A DNA stretch of 6,401 bases from Rickettsiales bacterium (GTDB lineage Bacteria > Pseudomonadota > Alphaproteobacteria > Rs-D84), in contig JAITLD010000027.1 in assembly GCA_031278055.1 (NCBI GenBank), positions 1 through 6,401 of the forward strand, written 5' to 3'. This document shows, one piece after another, positions 1 through 4,836 of the stretch; the first letter of the stretch is position 1; each line of letters opens with the position of its first letter. Position numbers and translations under genes: made by a program. Below the pieces are notes generated by a model. The model saw only the letters and a program-made list of their open reading frames with translations. It made no database searches and had not been told where the DNA came from.

Positions 1-155
1 CGTCAAACATTGACGGATTGAATGACGCGTTGAACGATGGAAAAATATCGCTGTATCTCGGGTCGGACCCCACGGGAAATTCCCTTCATGTCGGGTATTT
101 GGTTCCGATAATGATGATGCGCTGGTTCCAGAAATTCGGACACAGGCCGGTCATG
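1..155 (+). repeat. Direct repeat copy A (tyrS codons 18-69)
   Basis: This is the left member of a near-identical direct repeat (153 of 155 bases) whose right member is 597-751. The two copies are offset by 596 bp. The true left limit is unknown because the match already holds at base 1. The right limit is sharp, at 155-158. Confidence 0.93.
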
Positions 156-173
156 TTGCACGGTGTATCCCAA

Positions 174-188
174 GGGTCTTGCAGACCC
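174..188. other. Small hairpin GGGTCT-TGC-AGACCC
   Basis: A perfect six-base-pair stem closes a three-base loop, 16 bases after the tyrS remnant loses similarity. No T-run follows on either strand, so it is not a standard intrinsic terminator. Its function is unknown. Confidence 0.5.
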
Positions 189-259
189 AAGCCCGCGTTA
201 TGATCCCAGCAGATAGATCCCTCAAAATTATAACCGTATTGGCAGAATGTTTGTTCATT

Positions 260-291
260 GAATGCTCCTTGGGCTAGCCCAAGGAGCATTC
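260..291. repeat. Perfect 32-bp palindrome centred on CTAG
   Basis: The sequence from G260 to C291 equals its own reverse complement over all 32 bases. The arms start GAATGCTCCTTGGGC and meet at a central TA. As RNA it would form a 14- to 15-pair hairpin with almost no loop. Neither strand has a T-run after it, which argues against a terminator. It could be a binding site for a dimeric protein, two abutted inverted ends of a lost mobile element around a TA target, or a recombination site. Confidence 0.85.
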
Positions 292-377
292 TTATACATC
301 TGCAAAATGTTGCAATTCTATTTGGGCTCAATTATGTCGCAATTTAACTTGTGGTTTTACATGTATCCATAAGGCGG

Positions 378-406
378 TTGACTTTTTGAACGGGATGTTT
401 TACACT
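378..406 (+). promoter_or_regulatory. Sigma70-type promoter for tyrS
   Basis: A -35 box TTGACT (378-383) and a -10 box TACACT (401-406) are separated by exactly 17 bp. This predicts transcription starting near 413 and a leader of about 130 nt before the tyrS ATG. It is the best promoter-like pair upstream of tyrS on this strand. Confidence 0.7.
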
Positions 407-450
407 CTCCCAATCATGAGAAAATTTTTGTTTTCTTGTTACTGCTTTTA

Positions 451-507
451 CGGCGCGCCGCGCCGATAATTTCGTGTGCCCGAAACGGGCGAAAACTTTC
501 GTTTTTT
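451..507 (+). promoter_or_regulatory. Structured tyrS leader, possible attenuator
   Basis: The leader carries a G+C hairpin (451-456 pairing with 460-465, loop GCC) and a second one (GCCCG 478-482, loop AAA, CGGGC 486-490). A weak CGAAA/TTTCG pairing (490-494 with 497-501) runs into six Ts (502-507). An upstream TTTCG (470-474) can also pair with CGAAA 490-494, which would exclude the pairing next to the T-run. This gives a formal terminator/antiterminator choice. The stems next to the T-run are short, so termination may be weak, and no T-box or other named riboswitch is recognised. Confidence 0.35.
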
Positions 508-544
508 ATAAAAATATGATAAACTTTTCACAAAGGAAAAAATT

Positions 545-1759
545 ATGACAAATGAGCTTATTTATGAATTAAAAGCGCGGGGATTTATCAATCAGGCGTC
601 AAACATTGACGGATTGAATGACGCGTTGAACGATGGAAAAATATCGTTGTATCTCGGGTCGGACCCCACGGGAAATTCCCTTCATGTCGGGCATTTGGTT
701 CCGATAATGATGATGCGCTGGTTCCAGAAATTCGGACACAGGCCGGTCATGCTGGTCGGCGGCGCCACGGGGCGTATCGGCGACCCGTCCGGTCGCGACA
801 TCGGCCGCCCGATACTGGGCGAAGCAGAGTTGAAAAAAAATTTGGACGGCCTCAAAAAATCATATTCGAAATTCATAAAGTTTGGCGGCGGGGCGTCCGA
901 TGCGGTCATGGTCGACAATTACGATTGGATGAAAGATTACGGCCATCTTGATTTTTTGAAAGAATTTGGGGCGGATTTCACGGTGCCGCGAATGCTGTCG
1001 ATGGAATCGGTCAAAAAGCGTCTGGAAAACGGAATGTCGTTTTTGGAATTCAATTATATGACTTTTCAGGCGGTGGATTTTCTGACATTGTATAAAAAGT
1101 ATAACGCGGTTTTGCAAATATGCGGCGCCGACCAGTGGGGGAACTCAATCATGGGGTTGGAATTGATTCGCAAAAAATTAGGCAGGGAAGCATTTGTTTT
1201 GTCGACCGCCCTGATAACGGATTCCAAGGGCGAAAAAATCGGAAAGTCCGCCGGTAATGCCGTTTGGCTGAACGAAGACAAAACGACGCCCTATGAATAC
1301 TATCAATATTTCCGCAACACGCCGGATGACTTGGTTGAAAAGTTTCTTAAAATATTCACGGAGATTCCGCTGGATGAAATCGCGAAATTGGCGAAACTTC
1401 GCGACGTTGAATTAAACGAGGCAAAAAAAATTCTGGCGTTTCACGCGACATCTGTCGCGCATGGAGCGGCTGCGGCAGCGGATGTTGAAAAGGCGGCAGT
1501 CGCGTTGTTTGAGGGCGGCTTTTCCGATAATGTTCCGAGCATTAACGTGAATGCCGCGCTGCCTATGGCGGCGCTTGATTTTGCGATGTTAACCGGATTA
1601 TTCCCAAGCAAGTCCGACGCGCGGCGCAACATAGAGCAGGGCGGATTGTCTATCGATGGGGCCCGCGTCGCGTCCATAGACGCCGTCATTTCGCCCGCGC
1701 CGGAATTTTTGGTGCAAAAAGGAAAGAAAACTTTCTTGAAAGTCGTGGTGAAGAAATGA
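545..1759 (+). CDS. tyrS: Tyrosyl-tRNA synthetase
   Basis: This cytoplasmic class I aminoacyl-tRNA synthetase charges tRNA-Tyr with tyrosine via tyrosyl-AMP. The 404-residue product is full length for the bacterial TyrRS family. It shows YLGSDPTG (36-43), the HIGH-type motif HVGH (47-50), the substrate pocket around EFNYMTFQAVDF (168-179) and ADQWGN (195-200), and the KMSKS-type loop KIGKS (231-235). A C-terminal S4-like RNA-binding domain runs from about 343 to 404 (SKSDARRNIEQGGLSIDG). The start at 545 follows an AAGG ribosome site (533-536) with eight bases between, and agrees with the family N-terminus. The promoter is at 378-406. gapA converges on its 3' end. Its 5' region is duplicated at 1-158. 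All key catalytic residues are present, so it should be active. GCGADQWGN-type pocket variation (ICGADQWGN instead of the commoner IGGSDQWGN) is a mild peculiarity. Confidence 0.97.
   Translation: MTNELIYELKARGFINQASNIDGLNDALNDGKISLYLGSDPTGNSLHVGHLVPIMMMRWFQKFGHRPVMLVGGATGRIGDPSGRDIGRPILGEAELKKNLDGLKKSYSKFIKFGGGASDAVMVDNYDWMKDYGHLDFLKEFGADFTVPRMLSMESVKKRLENGMSFLEFNYMTFQAVDFLTLYKKYNAVLQICGADQWGNSIMGLELIRKKLGREAFVLSTALITDSKGEKIGKSAGNAVWLNEDKTTPYEYYQYFRNTPDDLVEKFLKIFTEIPLDEIAKLAKLRDVELNEAKKILAFHATSVAHGAAAAADVEKAAVALFEGGFSDNVPSINVNAALPMAALDFAMLTGLFPSKSDARRNIEQGGLSIDGARVASIDAVISPAPEFLVQKGKKTFLKVVVKK
597..751 (+). repeat. Direct repeat copy B, inside intact tyrS
   Basis: This is the right member of the direct repeat with 1-155. 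It encodes the tyrosine- and ATP-binding N-terminal part of TyrRS, including the intact HVGH motif. The two copies could recombine and delete the 596 bp between them, which would leave a single tyrS. Confidence 0.93.
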
Positions 1760-1763
1760 AAAA

Positions 1764-1805
1764 GCCCTGCGGCCGCCGAAATGGGGGCGGATAATATTCG
1801 CCCCC
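1764..1805. terminator. Hairpin between convergent tyrS and gapA
   Basis: The 57-bp spacer between the two stop codons contains a perfect GGGGGCG/CGCCCCC stem (1783-1789 with 1799-1805) around an A+T loop. A second G+C segment (GCGGCCGC, 1769-1776) lies beside it and can pair alternatively, through CCGCC 1774-1778 with GGCGG 1786-1790. For gapA, reading leftward, five Ts follow after this structure (complement of 1759-1763). For tyrS no T-run follows. Its position suggests a shared terminator for both genes, stronger for gapA. Confidence 0.6.
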
Positions 1806-1816
1806 GCAAAGGATTA

Positions 1817-2824
1817 TTACTTGATGAATTTTCCAATTGCCGCGGCCACATCCGACATGCGGTTTGAAAATCCCCATTCGTTATCATACCAGGACGCGAC
1901 ATGAAGCAGGCTGCCATCCACGATTTTCGTCAAAGTCGCGTCGAATATCGAGCTGTGGCTATCATGTATGAAGTCTGCGGATACCAGCGGCAAATCGCTG
2001 TATCCCAAAATTCCTTCAAGCGCGCCGCCGCTCGCTTTTTTCATAACCGCGTTGACTTCGTCGACATCTGTTTTTTTTCCCAGGTTTACAACCAATTCCG
2101 TAATTGAAACATCAGGCGTAGGAACGCGAATCGAAGTGCCGTTCAGTTTTCCGGAAAGCGCCGGCAAAACCAGCCCTATCGCCTTGGCCGCGCCGGTCGA
2201 TGACGGAATAATTGATAACGCCGCCGCGCGCGCGCGACGGAAATCCGCGTGGTTTTTATCCAGCAATTGCTGGTCGCCGGTGTAAGAATGAACTGTCGTC
2301 ATCCAGCCTTGCGTGATTCCAAAATTTTCATCTATCAGATATGCGATTGGCGCCAAGCAATTCGTCGTGCACGACCCATTTGAAATTATTTTGTCCGATT
2401 CCTTCAATGTCTTGTCATTGATTCCATAAACGATTGTCGCGTCCGCGCCGTCCGACGGCGCCGAAACCAAAACGCGCTTTGCGCCGGTCTCCAAATGAAC
2501 CTTTGCTTTTTCCGCCGACGTGAAAAGACCCGTGCATTCCATAACGATGTCTATATCCAATTCTTTCCATGGCAATTTGGACGGGTCGCGTTCGGCGATG
2601 ACTTTTATTTTATGGCCGCTTATTTGTATTTCGTCGCCAGAGGCTTCAACGGCCACGGGCAATTTTCCATGAACCGAATCATGTTCCAACAAAAATGCGG
2701 ATTGCTCGACAGGCATTAGGTCGTTGACCGCCACAAACTCCACATCATCCCGCTTTGATTCCAATGCGGCGCGCAAAACCAAGCGGCCGATTCTTCCAAA
2801 TCCGTTTATCGCGACTCTTGTCAT
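1817..2824 (-). CDS. gapA: Glyceraldehyde-3-phosphate dehydrogenase, type I
   Basis: This cytoplasmic glycolytic/gluconeogenic enzyme oxidises and phosphorylates glyceraldehyde-3-phosphate to 1,3-bisphosphoglycerate. The 335-residue length is normal for the family. The N-terminal Rossmann motif INGFGRIGR is at 6-14, and the VNDL segment (33-36) with its Asp suggests NAD preference. The active-site signature SNGSCTTNC has the nucleophile Cys152, and the base is His179 in TVHSYTGDQ. The substrate loop SSTGAAKA is at 208-215, and the C-terminal signature WYDNEWGFSNRM is intact. The ATG at 2824 has an AAGGA ribosome site seven bases upstream (complement of 2832-2836). It diverges from miaA and converges on tyrS, and appears to be transcribed alone. 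The GAP family also contains erythrose-4-phosphate dehydrogenase, but the motifs fit GAPDH better. The symbol gap would serve equally well. Confidence 0.97.
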   Translation of the reverse strand: MTRVAINGFGRIGRLVLRAALESKRDDVEFVAVNDLMPVEQSAFLLEHDSVHGKLPVAVEASGDEIQISGHKIKVIAERDPSKLPWKELDIDIVMECTGLFTSAEKAKVHLETGAKRVLVSAPSDGADATIVYGINDKTLKESDKIISNGSCTTNCLAPIAYLIDENFGITQGWMTTVHSYTGDQQLLDKNHADFRRARAAALSIIPSSTGAAKAIGLVLPALSGKLNGTSIRVPTPDVSITELVVNLGKKTDVDEVNAVMKKASGGALEGILGYSDLPLVSADFIHDSHSSIFDATLTKIVDGSLLHVASWYDNEWGFSNRMSDVAAAIGKFIK

Positions 2825-2867
2825 AATACTTTCCTTTTAGTTGCAAGTCTGACGCATTGACTTGTAA

Positions 2868-2897
2868 TTTATAACTCATAACTTTTCTGTTGGACAA
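2868..2897 (-). promoter_or_regulatory. Candidate gapA promoter, overlapping the miaA promoter
   Basis: On the minus strand TTGTCC (complement of 2892-2897) and TATAAA (complement of 2868-2873) are 18 bp apart. The predicted start near 2861 gives a leader of about 36 nt containing the AAGGA site. The -35 box lies on the same bases as the -35 box of the opposite miaA promoter, so the two polymerases could not bind at the same time. Confidence 0.5.
2871..2884. repeat. Heptamer repeat, copy 1 (ATAACTC, ATAACTT)
   Basis: Two tandem heptamers sit in the gapA/miaA spacer. The 13-mer ATAACTCATAACT (2871-2883) recurs exactly at 4810-4822, and its 11-base core recurs inverted at 6391-6401. This copy overlaps the -10 region of the candidate gapA promoter. 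Confidence 0.8.
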
Positions 2898-2919
2898 TGA
2901 TATTTTTGCATTTTATAAT
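2891..2919 (+). promoter_or_regulatory. Strong sigma70-type promoter for miaA, near-leaderless
   Basis: TGGACA (2891-2896, five of six matches to TTGACA) and a perfect TATAAT (2914-2919) are separated by 17 bp. Transcription should begin around 2925-2927, which leaves only about three to five bases before the ATG at 2930. The upstream in-frame ATG at 2897 lies inside the promoter spacer and so cannot be on this transcript. Confidence 0.75.
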
Positions 2920-2929
2920 CCGAAACGCA

Positions 2930-3811
2930 ATGGCAAAAAAATCATATATTGTCGCCGGTCCGACGGCGTCCGGAAAATCGGATTTCGCGCACGAATTGGC
3001 GCGTCGTGTCGGCGGAACGATAATAAACGCCGATTCCGTACAGGTTTATAAGGGAATTGAAAATATTTCGGCAAGCCCGCTGGCGGGGATGAGACATGGG
3101 GCATGTGATGCGGGGCATGAGATTGACGGGGTGCCGTATAAATTATTTTCCATCAAGGATTTATCCGAACATATTTCCGTTTCCGATTATCTTGAAATGG
3201 CGCGTGCCGAATTCGATGCCGCGGATGTTCCGATTTTTGTCGGCGGCAGCGGATACTACATTCGCGCGCTTGTCCGCGGATTATCCCCGATTCCGAATGT
3301 GTCGCCGGAAAATCGCGCGCGCGCCAGAGAAATGGTCGCGGAATCGCCGGACAAGGCGCGCGAAATCGCGAAATGCAAATTCAGGGACCCGCAGCGCACG
3401 GCGCGCGCGCTTGAGGTTTTTTTCGAAACAGGACGGCCTTTGTTTGAATGGCAGAGATTGCCGCAGCTGGGCGCCCTTCATCCCGCGCCCGTCAAGGTTT
3501 TGATAATGCCGCCGAATCATGTGTTGGGGGAACGGATACGGAATCGCCTGAAAATCATGTTGGATGGCGGCGGAATGGACGAGGTCCGCATTGGTATGAA
3601 TTATCCGGACCGCGCGATTGGAATTGATGAGGTCGGAAAATATTTGCGCGGGGAAATCGGTCTGGACGCCGCGCTTGAAAACTGGGCCGCGCGCACCCGC
3701 CAATACGCCAAGCGGCAGCGCACTTGGTTTCGGCATCAATTCGACGCGGACATAGTTATCCCGCGTGTTCCCGCAAACAATGATTTAGAGGCCGTATTAA
3801 TTTATAATTGA
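2930..3811 (+). CDS. miaA: tRNA dimethylallyltransferase
   Basis: MiaA transfers the dimethylallyl group of DMAPP to N6 of A37 in tRNAs that read codons starting with U, which helps decoding fidelity. The product has 293 residues, within the usual range of about 290-320. It shows the P-loop GPTASGKS (10-17), the NADSVQVYKG segment with the expected catalytic Asp35, GGSGYYIRAL (105-114), DPQRTARALEVF (153-164), and AIGIDEVGKYLRGE followed by TRQYAKRQRTWFR (256-268). I chose the ATG at 2930 over 2897 because MAKKSYIVAGPT is the normal N-terminus and 2897 lies within the promoter. There is no Shine-Dalgarno sequence at 2930, in keeping with an almost leaderless mRNA. The usual TAKP stretch after the catalytic Asp reads NISASP here. 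The last residues, LIYN, and the stop codon fall in or beside an A+T heptamer repeat. It probably heads a miaA-priA-comM unit. Confidence 0.95.
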   Translation: MAKKSYIVAGPTASGKSDFAHELARRVGGTIINADSVQVYKGIENISASPLAGMRHGACDAGHEIDGVPYKLFSIKDLSEHISVSDYLEMARAEFDAADVPIFVGGSGYYIRALVRGLSPIPNVSPENRARAREMVAESPDKAREIAKCKFRDPQRTARALEVFFETGRPLFEWQRLPQLGALHPAPVKVLIMPPNHVLGERIRNRLKIMLDGGGMDEVRIGMNYPDRAIGIDEVGKYLRGEIGLDAALENWAARTRQYAKRQRTWFRHQFDADIVIPRVPANNDLEAVLIYN

Positions 3812-3824
3812 TAATTAATAATTA
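3804..3824. repeat. Heptamer repeat, copy 2 (ATAATTG, then ATAATTA twice)
   Basis: Three tandem heptamers occupy the miaA/priA junction. The first contributes most of the miaA stop codon (TGA, 3809-3811). The unit differs from the ATAACTC form by one or two bases, so membership of the same family is likely but less certain than for the other copies. Confidence 0.65.
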
Positions 3825-3830
3825 AAAAAG

Positions 3831-4820
3831 ATGTTTCAAAAAGACGAGATTATAAAAGTTCTGGTGCCCAATGTCGTCAACAGCGGCTATGATTACCGGC
3901 TGGACGCGTCGGCGGATGTCGGCGACCTGGTTTCCATATCTGTTATGAACAAGGTTTACGTCGGCCTTGTTATTGGCGCTGGCGACGGGAATATTCCGGC
4001 CGAGAAAATAAAGAGCGTTCTGACGATTCACGGCGCTTGCCTGCCGAAAACGACGGTCCAATGGATAAAAAAAATGTCGGATTGGACAATGATGTCGATG
4101 GGCGCGGTATTAAAGCTGATTGTCGGCGCGGCGGATTTTGGAAAAATTAATAATTCAAAATTTCCGATAGTTGATTATTTCGATACGGGTAAAGTGCGAT
4201 TGAATCCCGAGCAAAAGGCGGCGGCGGATTCGATAGACATATCCGGATTCAATGTTCATTTGCTGGATGGAATCACGGGTAGCGGAAAGACGCAAGTTTA
4301 TTTTGATGCGGTGCGGCGCGCGTACGGGTCCGGCAAATCCGTATTGGTTATGATGCCGGAAATCGCGCTGACCGCCCAATTCATCGGCCGGTTTGCCGAA
4401 CGGTTTGGCGCGGCGCCAATCGTATGGCATAGCGGCCTGACGTCGGCGCGTCGGCGCGCCATCTGGCGCAATGTGCTTGACGGCAAAATAAAAATCGTTA
4501 TCGGCACGCGGTCGGCATTATTTCTGCCGTGGCAGGATTTGGGTTTGATAGTTGTTGATGAAGAGCATGATTCGTCGTACAAGCAAGAGGAGATGGGAAA
4601 TTATCATGCGCGGGATATGGCGATTCTGATGGCGAAAATAGCGGATATTCCGATAATTTTGGCGTCGGCGACGCCATCGTTTGAAACAATCAAAAATGTC
4701 AGAACTGGAAAATACAAAATATCGAAATTGACCTCGCGTTTCGGCGGTGCTACACTTCCCAGCGTGGAAATAGTGGATATGAGGAAAAAGGAGTTAAGAG
4801 TTCAGATTCATAACTCATAA
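3831..4820 (+). pseudogene. priA: PriA replication-restart helicase, N-terminal half only
   Basis: PriA is the DEAH-type 3'-to-5' helicase that reloads the replisome at collapsed forks. The 329 residues contain a 3'-DNA-binding-like N-terminus (about 1-60), a QWIKKMSDWTMMSMGAVLKL segment (77-96) and a complete helicase lobe 1. Lobe 1 has LNPEQ (124-128), Walker A GITGSGKT (147-154), MPEIALT (175-181), WHSGLT (199-204), GTRSALF (225-231), DEEH (243-246) and LASATPS (277-283). Family members are about 650-730 residues long. Lobe 2, the zinc-binding cysteines and the C-terminal domain are missing. The frame stops at 4820 just after the conserved VDMR (315-318), and its last nine residues are read from an inserted-looking repeat. 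It starts 19 bp after miaA without a clear ribosome site. Only about 123 residues precede LNPEQ, shorter than in E. coli but similar to Rickettsia-type PriA. It cannot be a working helicase unless the rest is supplied elsewhere. Confidence 0.88.
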
Positions 4821-4829
4821 CTCTGAACT
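4791..4829. repeat. Heptamer repeat, copy 3, at the priA break
   Basis: GAGTTAA (4791-4797) and GAGTTCA (4798-4804) are followed by two ATAACTC units (4810-4823) in the opposite orientation. AGTTCAGA (4799-4806) and TCTGAACT (4822-4829) form a perfect eight-base-pair stem with a 15-base loop. The repeat supplies the last codons and TAA of the truncated priA and lies seven bases before the comM ATG. No T-run follows, so it is not an obvious terminator. Confidence 0.85.
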
Positions 4830-4836
4830 GAGAAAG

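Larger units (their letters stand above)
1..203 (+). pseudogene. Truncated duplicate of the tyrS 5' region
   Basis: Bases 1-158 align with 597-754 of the intact tyrS downstream, in the same orientation and frame. There are two mismatches in the first 155 bases, at 51 (C against T) and 96 (T against C), then a further synonymous change at 156; similarity is lost from 159. The copy encodes residues 18-70 of tyrosyl-tRNA synthetase, then an unrelated tail ending at a TGA (201-203). The change at 96 turns the last His of the class I signature HVGH into Tyr, a residue needed for adenylate formation. The Rossmann fold, KIGKS loop and S4 domain are absent, so no active synthetase is possible. The left end is cut by the window, so the original start codon may lie further left. 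This is best read as a recent, decaying partial duplication of the neighbouring gene. Confidence 0.88.
159..377. other. Unassigned spacer between tyrS remnant and tyrS promoter
   Basis: I recognise no gene here. The tail of the remnant frame stops at 203. Visible structure is a six-base-pair hairpin (174-188), a perfect 32-bp palindrome (260-291) and the word CCCAAGG occurring at about 169 and again inside the palindrome. A minus-strand frame stays open from 331 to 86, but its product (Cys- and Trp-containing, no known motif) runs into antisense tyrS and has no visible ribosome site, so it is not called. The stretch could be a decayed insertion or the junction debris of the tyrS duplication. 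Confidence 0.5.

Noticed and set aside
18..203. Short plus-strand open frame as a real small gene
   Set aside because: It is the tyrS remnant read from a TTG, with a broken HIGH motif and an unrelated tail.
86..331. Minus-strand open frame of 81 codons in the spacer upstream of tyrS
   Set aside because: One third is antisense to the tyrS copy, there is no ribosome site or recognisable motif, and the remainder could be open by chance.
1..751. Diversity-generating retroelement (template and variable repeat)
   Set aside because: The differences between copies are C/T changes, not adenine-directed, and there is no reverse transcriptase in the window.
1441..1917. 158-codon minus-strand open frame across the tyrS end and gapA end
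   Set aside because: It is antisense to tyrS and overlaps the gapA 3' end in another frame. The GCG-rich codons of the real genes produce long shadow frames throughout this window.
2897..2929. Upstream in-frame ATG giving MiaA eleven extra residues
   Set aside because: It lies in the spacer of a strong promoter, the possible GGA ribosome site is only two bases away, and the extra residues are not part of the family N-terminus.
4799..4829. Hairpin after priA as an intrinsic terminator
   Set aside because: The stem is A+T-rich and no T-run follows. It is better explained by the paired repeat units.
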